64,000 bases of DNA from Tateyamaria sp. Alg231-49. Its GTDB lineage: Bacteria > Pseudomonadota > Alphaproteobacteria > Rhodobacterales > Rhodobacteraceae. Positions within the stretch are counted from its first letter, which is position 1, and each line of letters begins with the position of its first letter. The translations under genes were made by a program, and so were the position numbers. Shown here one piece after another: positions 55,148 through 63,201 of the stretch. Location: positions 310,001 through 374,000 of the forward strand of contig NZ_FRFA01000002.1 in the NCBI RefSeq assembly GCF_900143535.1, in the 5' to 3' direction. A model generated the notes under the pieces. The model ran no database searches, was not told where the DNA came from, and was given only the letters and a program-made list of their open reading frames with translations.

Positions 55148-56536
55148 ATGACGACAACAATTGAACTTCCGCTGTGGCTCTTTGTGCTGATGGTGCTGTT
55201 TGCCATGGTGACGTTCGCCTCGCATTTCCTGTTTCCGTCTGTCCGTTGGTTTTTTCGCCGGCGTCTCGAACGCGCAGTCAAGCGGTTGAATAAAAGGCTA
55301 ACGCGGCCAATAGAACCGTTCAAGCTGGCGCGTCGCTACGACATGATTCAGCGCATTATTTACGACCCCGAAGTGACCCAAGCGATCGTCACCCACGCAC
55401 ATGAGAACCGGGTGCCCGAGAACGTAGCCTTTGAACAGGCCCGGCGCTACGCCCGCGAGATTGTGCCCAGCTTTTCCGCTTTTACTTATTTCAGCTTTGG
55501 GGCGCGGGTGTCTCGTTGGCTGGCGACAGCGCTGTACGATGTGCGCACGGGTCTCAATAACGATCAACAGATTCAAAGCGCGGACCCAAACGCAACGGTC
55601 GTCTTTGTGATGAATCACCGCAGCAACATGGATTACGTGCTGGTGACGTATCTGGCCGCACGCGCCTCAGCACTTAGCTATGCGGTAGGGGAATGGGCGC
55701 GGGTCTGGCCGCTTAGCCGTTTGATCAAATCCATGGGGGCATACTTCATCCGGCGTAAATCGCGCGGCCAACTCTATCGCAAGGTTTTGGCTCGATACGT
55801 GCAGATGGCAACCGAAGGCGGCGTGACCCAAGCGATCTTTCCCGAAGGCGGGCTAAGCGTGAATGGCAAACTGATGCCACTCAAGATGGGTCTTTTATCC
55901 TATGTGGTTGACGGATTTGACCCGGATAAACGCGATGTCGTCTTTGTGCCCGTCGCCATCAACTATGACCGTGTATTGGAAGACAGGGTGCTGATTGCCG
56001 CCGACAAACGCGGGGACAGGCGCTTTGGGGTCAGCATGAGGGTCGTAATGCTCGAGATTTTGCGGCTGCTTTGGCAGTGGATCACGAGGCGGTACCGTAA
56101 ATTCGGAACTGCCGCGGTCGTCTTTGGGCCACCGGTGTCACTGGCAGCACTTGGGGCAGAGCGCGATCTGAACGATCTGGCCACTACTTTGGGTGATCGT
56201 ATTCGAGACGTGATGCCTGTTCCATTTGTTCCCCTGCTGGCCCGGATTTTTCTGCAAGAGGGCACACCAATCACTGAGGCGGACCTGATCCACCGGGCTA
56301 AGCATGGCATGCCCAAGGATCTTGGCACCCGTCCGCCCATTGAAGCGGGCGCATTCTGTGACCGGGTTAAAGGCGCGCTGGACGATATGGAGCGGCGCGG
56401 GATGCTGGATAAGCAAGGAAATGTTTGGGCAATCGTGCCAGCGGAACATGATCTGTTCCGCTTTTATGCCAATTCCATCGAAGACCTATATCCAGATACC
56501 AATCCATCAATCGATGCTGCGGGCGCAAAGTCATAA
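55148..56536 (+). CDS. PlsB-like glycerol-3-phosphate/1-acylglycerol-3-phosphate acyltransferase family protein
   Basis: A 462-residue acyltransferase. One N-terminal membrane helix (LPLWLFVLMVLFAMVTFASHFL) is followed by the acyltransferase domain with catalytic VMNHRSNMDYVLVTY (His157, Asp162) and FPEGGLSVNGKLMPLK (the phosphate-binding EGG-S motif). It is nearer to the PlsB type than to the short PlsC. The exact acceptor is unknown. Upstream in-frame ATGs at 55094 and 55136 exist, so the start at 55148 is a judgment. Confidence 0.8.
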   Translation: MTTTIELPLWLFVLMVLFAMVTFASHFLFPSVRWFFRRRLERAVKRLNKRLTRPIEPFKLARRYDMIQRIIYDPEVTQAIVTHAHENRVPENVAFEQARRYAREIVPSFSAFTYFSFGARVSRWLATALYDVRTGLNNDQQIQSADPNATVVFVMNHRSNMDYVLVTYLAARASALSYAVGEWARVWPLSRLIKSMGAYFIRRKSRGQLYRKVLARYVQMATEGGVTQAIFPEGGLSVNGKLMPLKMGLLSYVVDGFDPDKRDVVFVPVAINYDRVLEDRVLIAADKRGDRRFGVSMRVVMLEILRLLWQWITRRYRKFGTAAVVFGPPVSLAALGAERDLNDLATTLGDRIRDVMPVPFVPLLARIFLQEGTPITEADLIHRAKHGMPKDLGTRPPIEAGAFCDRVKGALDDMERRGMLDKQGNVWAIVPAEHDLFRFYANSIEDLYPDTNPSIDAAGAKS

Positions 56537-56646
56537 AGTTACAAAAAAGTAGTTCAAGTTGTTGCATTGTTGCGTGCTAGGTCATATTCAACCATCAGAC
56601 GCTGCGATTCTGCACTGCGGCATCAATTGGTTTATTGGAGGCTGAC

Positions 56647-57939
56647 ATGGCACTGGACCTTGTGACTGAAACTAGCAGCGCGCCCTACGACGCACCTGAA
56701 AAAGACCTGTATGAGATGGGAGAAATCCCACCCATGGGATACGTCCCTAAACAAATGTACGCTTGGGCGATCCGCCGTGAACGTCATGGCGAACCAGACA
56801 CCGCGATGCTGCAAGAGGTCGTGGATGTTCCCACCCTCGATAGCAATGACGTGCTGGTTTTGGTGATGGCAGCGGGCGTGAACTACAATGGAGTCTGGGC
56901 CGCCTTGGGTCAGCCCATCAGCCCTTTTGACGGCCATGGGCAACCTTACCACATTGCGGGATCAGACGCGTCAGGCATCGTCTGGGCCGTAGGTGACCGT
57001 GTCAAACGTTGGAAAGTCGGCGATGAAGTCGTCGTGCACTGCAATCAAGACGACGGTGATGACGAGCACTGCAACGGGGGCGACCCGATGTATTCGCCAA
57101 CACAACGGATCTGGGGGTACGAGACGCCGGACGGGTCGTTTGGCCAGTTTGCCCGCGTGCAAAGCCAACAACTCATGCCGCGCCCCAAACATCTGACATG
57201 GGAAGAAAGCGCCTGCTATACCCTTACATTGGCGACAGCATATCGGATGCTCTTTGGTCATGAACCCCACGACCTCAAGCCAGGCCAAAACGTACTGGTC
57301 TGGGGGGCGTCGGGCGGCCTTGGCTCTTACGCGATCCAACTGATCAATACCGCGGGCGCAAACGCGATCGGCGTGATCAGTGACGAATCCAAGCGGGACT
57401 TTGTGATGGACCTTGGGGCCAAAGGAGTCCTGAACCGCAAAGACTTTAACTGCTGGGGTCAACTGCCCACGGTGAATACACCTGAGTATGCCGAGTGGTT
57501 CAAAGAGGCGCGTAAATTTGGGAAAGCCATCTGGGACATCACCGGAAAAGGCAAGAACGTCGACATGGTGTTCGAACATCCCGGCGAGGCCACATTCCCT
57601 GTCTCAACATTCGTGTGCAAACAGGGCGGTATGGTCGTGATCTGCGCGGGCACCACCGGGTTCAACTGCACATTCGACGTGCGTTATATGTGGATGCATC
57701 AAAAGCGCCTGCAAGGCAGCCACTTTGCCCACCTGCAACAGGCCAGCGCGGCCAACAACCTGATGGTTGAGCGTCGCCTAGATCCTTGCATGTCCGAAGT
57801 CTTCAGCTGGGAAGAACTGCCTGAGGCGCACATGAAGATGCTGCGCAACGAGCATAAACCCGGAAACATGAGCGTTCTGGTGCAGGCCCCGAAAACGGGT
57901 TTGCGCACCCTCGACGATGTTCTTGAGGTTCGTCCATAG
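56647..57939 (+). CDS. ccr: Crotonyl-CoA carboxylase/reductase
   Basis: A 430-residue NADPH-dependent medium-chain dehydrogenase/reductase that carboxylates crotonyl-CoA to ethylmalonyl-CoA, the key step of acetyl-CoA assimilation by the ethylmalonyl-CoA pathway. NYNGVWAALGQPISPFDGHGQPYHIAGSDASG, the NADPH fold GASGGLGSYAIQL and HLQQASAANNLM are present at the expected spacing. GGAGGCTGAC before the ATG at 56647 is strong. Single gene with its own downstream hairpin. Confidence 0.95.
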   Translation: MALDLVTETSSAPYDAPEKDLYEMGEIPPMGYVPKQMYAWAIRRERHGEPDTAMLQEVVDVPTLDSNDVLVLVMAAGVNYNGVWAALGQPISPFDGHGQPYHIAGSDASGIVWAVGDRVKRWKVGDEVVVHCNQDDGDDEHCNGGDPMYSPTQRIWGYETPDGSFGQFARVQSQQLMPRPKHLTWEESACYTLTLATAYRMLFGHEPHDLKPGQNVLVWGASGGLGSYAIQLINTAGANAIGVISDESKRDFVMDLGAKGVLNRKDFNCWGQLPTVNTPEYAEWFKEARKFGKAIWDITGKGKNVDMVFEHPGEATFPVSTFVCKQGGMVVICAGTTGFNCTFDVRYMWMHQKRLQGSHFAHLQQASAANNLMVERRLDPCMSEVFSWEELPEAHMKMLRNEHKPGNMSVLVQAPKTGLRTLDDVLEVRP

Positions 57940-57967
57940 ATTGCACGCACGTTTAAGGCGAAATAGA

Positions 57968-58011
57968 ACGCCCGCGAATCACCCCTGGGTTTCGCGGGCG
58001 TCTTCCGTTTT
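57968..58011 (+). terminator. Hairpin terminator of ccr
   Basis: ACGCCCGCGAA (57968-57978) pairs perfectly with TTCGCGGGCGT (57991-58001); CTTCCGTTTTC follows. The T-tract is delayed, so efficiency is uncertain, but position and stem strength fit. Confidence 0.7.
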
Positions 58012-58041
58012 CAGGAGCGGCCATGCACTTCAAAGGGTTAT

Positions 58042-58076
58042 ATTTTCACCCCTCACTATTTCTGGGGAGTGAAAAT
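58042..58076. promoter_or_regulatory. 13-bp-armed inverted repeat upstream of the quorum-sensing locus
   Basis: The left arm reads ATTTTCAC then CCCTC. The right arm, read as complement, gives ATTTTCAC then TCCCC (11 of 13 bases match), and the centre is about nine bases. It lies 78 bases before the small gene that leads into luxR. It differs from the classical lux box. It could be an operator or a second hairpin after ccr. Confidence 0.4.
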
Positions 58077-58153
58077 GCGCGAATTTTTAATGGAATTAAC
58101 ACATGCTATGGTTGTGGTAATCTTTCATTAACCACTAAAAAGCGAGTCTGTAG

Positions 58154-58360
58154 ATGAGAAGTGACTGGATACTGGACGTTCTGACGGACCTGAAGACTTT
58201 TGCCTGGGCCAACAACATGCCGATACTGGCTGAACAGTTGGACGACTCCGCAATTGTTGCGATGGCCGAGATCGCCGCGATGAAGGATGTTAAAAATGCT
58301 CAGCGCCAGGACGGCGACGAAGCCGGTGGAACTCATTTTGGAGGAGCTCGAAAAAGCTGA
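58154..58360 (+). CDS. Small conserved protein preceding luxR
   Basis: A 68-residue protein, RSDWILDVLTDLKTFAWANNMPILAEQLDDSAIVAMAEIAAM, then a disordered tail. Small proteins with this W-x-L-D-V-L-x-D-L-x-x-F-A pattern commonly precede autoinducer-binding luxR genes in Rhodobacteraceae. Role unknown. Its 3' end overlaps luxR by 65 bases in another frame. The ribosome binding site is weak. Confidence 0.65.
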   Translation: MRSDWILDVLTDLKTFAWANNMPILAEQLDDSAIVAMAEIAAMKDVKNAQRQDGDEAGGTHFGGARKS

Positions 58361-59027
58361 TGGCCTTGAAGGCCTTCAAACGGCCACCGAAGCACTATGT
58401 GAACACTATAAAATTGATCACGTCATCTATCATTGGGTCGACTCGGCCGGCGAACAATATGGATGCGGCACCTATTCAGACACATGGCGCCATCGCTACC
58501 TTGAACTTAACTACTTGCGGATTGATCCGGTCATCATTGGGTGTTTTCAGCGGTTTCACCCTGTTGATTGGAAACGCCTTGATTGGTCCAGCAAAGCAGC
58601 GCGCGCGTTTCAGGCTGATGCCATATCGCATGGCGTCGGCAATCAAGGGTTTTCCGTACCCATCCGCGGCCCCAATGGTCAGTTTGCGCTCTTTACCGTC
58701 AACCATTCATGCGATGACGATGCGTGGGCAAATTGGACAGATGCACAACGGCGCGATTTGATCCTGATTGCTCACTACTTCAACCAAAAAGCACTGGAAT
58801 TCGAACCCGACCGCACCCCAGAACAATCACGCGACCTCAGCCCGCGCGAAATTGATGCGATGACGCTGTTGGCAATGGGTTACAGCCGTGCACAAGTCGC
58901 AGACACCCTGTCGATCTCGGAACACACGCTGCGCGTCTACATAGAAAGAGCCCGGTTCAAACTGGGTGCATTAAACACCACTCACGCCGTCGCCCGTGCG
59001 ATGAGTCTCGGGTTGATTGTGGTTTGA
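58296..59027 (+). CDS. LuxR-family autoinducer-binding transcriptional regulator
   Basis: A 243-residue regulator. The N-terminal autoinducer domain carries signature residues: His/Trp in VIYHWVD, Tyr in EQYGCGTY, Asp-Pro in IDPVI, Trp in PVDWKRLDW and Gly in VPIRGPNGQFALF. The C-terminal helix-turn-helix is LSPREIDAMTLLAMGYSRAQVADTLSISEHTLRVYIERARFKL. AAGGA lies eight bases before the ATG at 58296; an earlier ATG at 58287 has no spacing from it. Paired with luxI downstream, which is frameshifted. Confidence 0.85.
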   Translation: MLSARTATKPVELILEELEKADGLEGLQTATEALCEHYKIDHVIYHWVDSAGEQYGCGTYSDTWRHRYLELNYLRIDPVIIGCFQRFHPVDWKRLDWSSKAARAFQADAISHGVGNQGFSVPIRGPNGQFALFTVNHSCDDDAWANWTDAQRRDLILIAHYFNQKALEFEPDRTPEQSRDLSPREIDAMTLLAMGYSRAQVADTLSISEHTLRVYIERARFKLGALNTTHAVARAMSLGLIVV

Positions 59028-59140
59028 ATATCCCCGTTGCGCGGCACCGCCTCTTGTCGCGCGCCCAGATGAGCAAACGTTAACGCACGCTTGGGTAATG
59101 CTTCGGTCATGCCTTCCCCGGTCTGACAAGGAGTACCCAA

Positions 59141-59777
59141 ATGCTGCGTTACGTCTATGCCTCCGATTTGAATGATTTTCCCAAACTTGCCCGCACCATG
59201 TTTCGCGACCGAGCGGACCAGTTCAAAACCCGACTTGGATGGGATGTGAGTGTTGACCCAGAAGGGTATGAGCGGGACGAGTATGATGATTTGAACCCGC
59301 TCTATGTGATTTGGGAAGAACCTGATGGTAGCCATGGCGGTTCCATGCGGTTCTTGCCCACCACGGGACGTACAATGGTGAATGAACACTTTAGCGATCT
59401 CATTTCTGGCCCGATCAAAAGCCCGCTCATCTGGGAATGCACGCGGTTTTGCCTGACAAGCGGGGCCGGAGGACATGTGGCGGCGGCCTTGATGCTGGGT
59501 GGCGGGGAAATCATGCAGAATTTTGGTGTGGAGCATTTCGTTGGTGTCTTTGACGCCCGTATGGTGCGCATGCTATCGCATGATCGGGTCGTCGCCCGAG
59601 GTGCTGGGCAGCGCGGGCGAGGGGCGCGAACAGATCAGTGTGGGACTTTGGCATTTTGATCCTGGCGCGGCTAACAAGGTGGCCGAGCGGGCAGGGGTCC
59701 CACTCGAGCGGTCGCGCCAGTGGTTTGATCGCGCCTTTGGGACGCAGACTGCTATCAAGTTCGCGCGCAGCGCCTGA
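59141..59777 (+). pseudogene. Acyl-homoserine-lactone synthase with single-base frameshift
   Basis: A LuxI-type gene read in two frames. From the ATG at 59141 (AAGGAGTACCCAA upstream) the N-terminal part is normal: MLRYVYASDL, GWDVSVDPEGYERDEYDDL, FLPTTGRTMVNEHF, CTRFCLT, and VFDARMVRM. It then leaves the family pattern. The other plus frame continues YRMIGSSPEVLGSAGEGREQISVGLWHF, the correct LuxI ending, to a stop at 59777. Removing one G at about 59572 restores CGC-ATC-TAT-CGC and a 211-residue protein. As read, the reading frame ends at 59659 with an altered tail. A true mutation or a sequencing error are both possible. Confidence 0.75.
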
Positions 59778-59818
59778 TCGCGCTGGCTCATGGTGCGGCC
59801 TCTCTGTAGGGTCGCGCC

Positions 59819-61351
59819 ATGAACGTTTCTCTTGCCCTTTCAGATGACCAGGCTGGCGCCTTTGACGCTGTGACCGACATGCTGCGCAGTGCCGGAATCG
59901 ATCTGGATGATGCGCTGTTGATGCCACCCAAATCGAACGCCACCTCTGTGATGGCGATCACCGGCAAGGCAGGTTCGGGCAAAACGCTATTGCTGGCGGA
60001 ACTCTACAAGGCGCTCGAAGCGGCCGGTGTCGAAATCGTTTCGGGCGATTATGAATCTCGCAAGAAGCGCGACAAACGGACCCTCGCCATTCTGGCGCCG
60101 ACGAACAAGGCGGCCAGCGTTCTGCGTTTTCGTGGCGTACCTGCAACCACGATCCACCGCATTCTTTACACTCCTGTCTATGATCCCGAATACGAACGGA
60201 TCGCCGAATGGCTGGCAGGCAACGGCGAACGGCCCGAGGTTGAAGGTCTCACGGAACTCGCCCTCGACCGCGCCTTTGGTTTTTACCAGACCAACAAATC
60301 CATCCCTGGTGCACTGGCTGCTGCCGGCCTGCGCGGGTCTGACTTCATCACAGGTTGGAAACGGCGCGAAGAGCCCCTCGATATTGGCTTTGTTGATGAA
60401 TCCTCGATGCTGGATGACAAGCAGTTCGAGGACCTTAAAGAAATCTTTCCTAACCTTTTGTTGTTTGGCGACCCCGCTCAGCTGGCCCCGGTCAACCAAT
60501 CGGGCACGATGGTGTTCGAAAAACTGCCCGCGCCTCGTGTCTTGCACCTCAACCGCATTCACCGGCAGGCAGAGGGCAACCCGATCCTAGATCTCGCCCA
60601 TGCGCTCGCGGACCCGCAAGTTGACTTCTATGCGTTCGAAAAGATGGTCGAACAGGCCGCAGCCAAAGATGATCGCGTTATATGGGGTGAGCGGGTTGAG
60701 GTGGATTTGATGGCCCGCAGCCCGGTGTTGGTTTGGCGTAACGCCACGCGCATCCGTCTGATCAATGCCTTTCGCACGGTGCACGGCGCACCAGATGATG
60801 CATTGCTGGAAGGTGAGCCACTGATCTGCGACGGGCTGGAACTGCCACTGAAACACCGTAAGAAGCGGCTTGATCTTGAGGCGCGGGGCCTGATCAAAGG
60901 TGCGCAGGTGATCTTTCTGGGGGAGGGCCGCAAACCGGGCTTTTCCCGCTTGCACGTGATGGGGGCTGAAGACCCGCAAGTCTCTGCTGCTTCGATCGTG
61001 AAGATCGAGAAACCGGATGAAGAAGAACCGTTTATCCCGTTTGCCGCACGTATGGGCGCGACATTCCTGCACGGGGCGGCGGTGACCATACACAAAGCGC
61101 AAGGCAGCCAGTGGGACACGGTACAGGTCTTTGCCCCTGACCTATACGGCGCGGCGCGGATGGGGCGTTCAGAGGCTGGTCAACCCTTGTGGAAACGCCT
61201 TGCCTACGTGGCCATCACGCGTGCCCAAGAAAGATTGATATGGGTGGTGCGCAACCGCCTTTCCAAACCCACGGGCCCGCTCACGGTGGATGATTTGCGC
61301 AGCGCCCCGGTCGCTCCGCTCACGTTGGATGCGCCCGAGCCGGACCTGTAA
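59819..61351 (+). CDS. RecD-like superfamily 1 DNA helicase
   Basis: A 510-residue ATP-dependent DNA helicase of the RecD2/TraA-like group, probably in DNA repair. Walker A is GKAGSGKT (residues 49-56). Further motifs are APTNKAA (Ia), DESSMLDDKQ (II, Walker B), GDPAQLAPV (III), HKAQGSQW (V) and VAITRAQERLIWV (VI). It lacks the RecD2 N-terminal HhH domain, so length and role differ from RecD2. It starts 41 bases after the luxI stop; RBS weak. Confidence 0.88.
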   Translation: MNVSLALSDDQAGAFDAVTDMLRSAGIDLDDALLMPPKSNATSVMAITGKAGSGKTLLLAELYKALEAAGVEIVSGDYESRKKRDKRTLAILAPTNKAASVLRFRGVPATTIHRILYTPVYDPEYERIAEWLAGNGERPEVEGLTELALDRAFGFYQTNKSIPGALAAAGLRGSDFITGWKRREEPLDIGFVDESSMLDDKQFEDLKEIFPNLLLFGDPAQLAPVNQSGTMVFEKLPAPRVLHLNRIHRQAEGNPILDLAHALADPQVDFYAFEKMVEQAAAKDDRVIWGERVEVDLMARSPVLVWRNATRIRLINAFRTVHGAPDDALLEGEPLICDGLELPLKHRKKRLDLEARGLIKGAQVIFLGEGRKPGFSRLHVMGAEDPQVSAASIVKIEKPDEEEPFIPFAARMGATFLHGAAVTIHKAQGSQWDTVQVFAPDLYGAARMGRSEAGQPLWKRLAYVAITRAQERLIWVVRNRLSKPTGPLTVDDLRSAPVAPLTLDAPEPDL

Positions 61352-61422
61352 CTCTGCCTGCTCTTGGTCAACACGGTGGGGTGCGGAGAAGGGGGACCTT
61401 CACGCACGCAGAAAAAGCGAAA

Positions 61423-62175
61423 TCAGTTGCGCAGCAGAGAAAAGGCCGCCGACGCGCCCCATCCTGCAAAGATGGCAATCGCCAGTGACATCAGCCCGTA
61501 TATGATTGGCTGTTGGCGGCTGAGGCTAAACAGCCAGCGTTCAAGTCCGACTTTACGCACATCAATGCTGGTCTCGTAACTTGACACCACTTGCCCATCC
61601 CGGGTCAGGAAGATGCGGGTGGCGTAGGCCCCTTCGGTCAAAGCGGCAGGCAGTTCGATGCGGGCGCGAAACAGCGTCTGCTCATCCACTGCGACTTGGT
61701 TTTCCCGCAGCTGATACAGGCTTGCCTCTGACCTGATGCGGATCAGGGCCTCTGTGAAGGCAGGAGCATCCGTGATCGACATGGGCGCGCCCACGGACCG
61801 GATCGCGCGGGGCACCGAGATTTGGTAGCGCAAATCTTCGGTGTCGCGCAGCACATCGCGCAACAGACCACTGGTGGCGACAGCATAAAAGCTTGGCGCT
61901 CTGTCAACTTCGACGGCATCTGTGTTCACCCAGATGCCCACCCGCTTGTCCTTGCGACGCACCATCACCGGGACCGACGGACCCGCAACAGTGATGATCA
62001 CTTCCAACTCTGGCCCATCTGGCACCGGGACTTCGCGTTTCACGGCTCCAAAGACAAGAATCTCAGAGCCGTCGAAACTGGTTGTGATTGCAATTTCATT
62101 CTGGCTGAGGCCAAGCACAACGCTCTCACCCCAAGCGGGCAGGGCCACAAAAAGGAACAGGGCAAGCCAGCGCAT
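61423..62175 (-). CDS. TIGR02186 family membrane-anchored protein
   Basis: A 250-residue protein: signal peptide (MRWLALFLFVALPAWG), then a periplasmic beta-rich domain (GLSQNEIAITTSFDGSEILVFGAV), and one C-terminal membrane helix (IYGLMSLAIAIFAGWGASAAF). The family is unassigned and consistently next to TauE/SafE genes in rhodobacters. Its start overlaps the stop of the transporter gene upstream (TAATG), which implies coupled translation and a joint function, perhaps in sulfur-compound export. Confidence 0.85.
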   Translation of the reverse strand: MRWLALFLFVALPAWGESVVLGLSQNEIAITTSFDGSEILVFGAVKREVPVPDGPELEVIITVAGPSVPVMVRRKDKRVGIWVNTDAVEVDRAPSFYAVATSGLLRDVLRDTEDLRYQISVPRAIRSVGAPMSITDAPAFTEALIRIRSEASLYQLRENQVAVDEQTLFRARIELPAALTEGAYATRIFLTRDGQVVSSYETSIDVRKVGLERWLFSLSRQQPIIYGLMSLAIAIFAGWGASAAFSLLRN

Positions 62176-63089
62176 TAATGCCCTCCTACCGCACCGACCG
62201 AGAAAAGCTCGGACGGCATTACAAGCAGATCAAAAGCCAGTTTGCCGCAGACGGCCAGGACCATAATGGCCAGCAGGATGCGCAATTGTTCGGCCTTCAT
62301 CTTTACCCCGATGCGGGTGCCGATCTGGGCGCCAATCACGCCCCCGACCAACAGCAGAACGGCCAGAACCACATCGACGGTAAAGTTCGTCGTTGCGTGC
62401 AACATAGTGGTAAAGGCGGTCACAAAGATGATCTGGAACAGGGAGGTGCCAACCACAACTTTGGTGGGCATGCCCAGCAGATAGATCATGGCAGGTACCA
62501 TGATGAACCCGCCTCCGACCCCCATAATGGCGGCGAGAACGCCAACGCACAGACCAACCAGCACTGGCGGAATGACAGAGATATAAAGGCCCGAAACGCG
62601 GAACCGCATTTTAAAGGGAAGCTTGTGGATCCAGTTATGTTTCTTTCGGGTGGGGACTTTGCCCTTCTTGGTATTGCGGATCGCATTGAGGGACTCGATG
62701 AACATCAGCCCACCGATCACGCCCAAAAACAGCACGTAGCAAAGCTTGACCAGCAGATCGACCTGCCCCAGCGCCTTGAGGTAGTTGAACACAACAACGC
62801 CCAGGGCGGCCCCGATGAGCCCCCCCACCAGGAGGACGCAGCCCATCCTGAGGTCCACCGTCTTTCTTTTTAGGTGGGCCAGAACGCCAGAGAAGGACGA
62901 AGCGACAATCTGATTGGCCTCGGTGGCCACAGCCACAGCAGGCGGGATGCCGATAAAGAACAACAGCGGCGTCATCAAAAACCCACCGCCCACGCCAAAC
63001 ATACCTGAAAGAATGCCTACCAGACCGCCCAAACCCAGCAGCAGGTAGGCATTGACCGACACCTCGGCGATAGGCAGGTAGATTTGCAT
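62175..63089 (-). CDS. TauE/SafE family sulfite/anion exporter
   Basis: A 304-residue membrane transporter with about eight helices. The two repeat motifs, LVGILSGMFGVGGGFLMTPLL and VGVLAAIMGVGGGFIMVPAMI, are the typical TSUP signature (G-x-G-G-G-F). It has a long basic central loop (NTKKGKVPTRKKHNWIHKL). The substrate is unknown, though relatives export sulfite or organosulfonate. Coupled to the TIGR02186 gene. The 112 bases upstream hold no gene. Confidence 0.88.
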   Translation of the reverse strand: MQIYLPIAEVSVNAYLLLGLGGLVGILSGMFGVGGGFLMTPLLFFIGIPPAVAVATEANQIVASSFSGVLAHLKRKTVDLRMGCVLLVGGLIGAALGVVVFNYLKALGQVDLLVKLCYVLFLGVIGGLMFIESLNAIRNTKKGKVPTRKKHNWIHKLPFKMRFRVSGLYISVIPPVLVGLCVGVLAAIMGVGGGFIMVPAMIYLLGMPTKVVVGTSLFQIIFVTAFTTMLHATTNFTVDVVLAVLLLVGGVIGAQIGTRIGVKMKAEQLRILLAIMVLAVCGKLAFDLLVMPSELFSVGAVGGH

Positions 63090-63201
63090 ACCTTTCTTAG
63101 GCCCACTCTCAGAGGTAAATCAAGGCATCATGCCGCTCTGCAGCAAACTGGCTAGGCAAGAACAAGCAATCTGGACTTAAACTCACAGAGGTCCGGAACC
63201 G

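Noticed and set aside
56558-56587. Possible ccr promoter (TTGTTG ... TCATAT) and TTGCA/TTGCG direct repeat
   Set aside because: Matches are too loose to support a specific promoter or regulator site.
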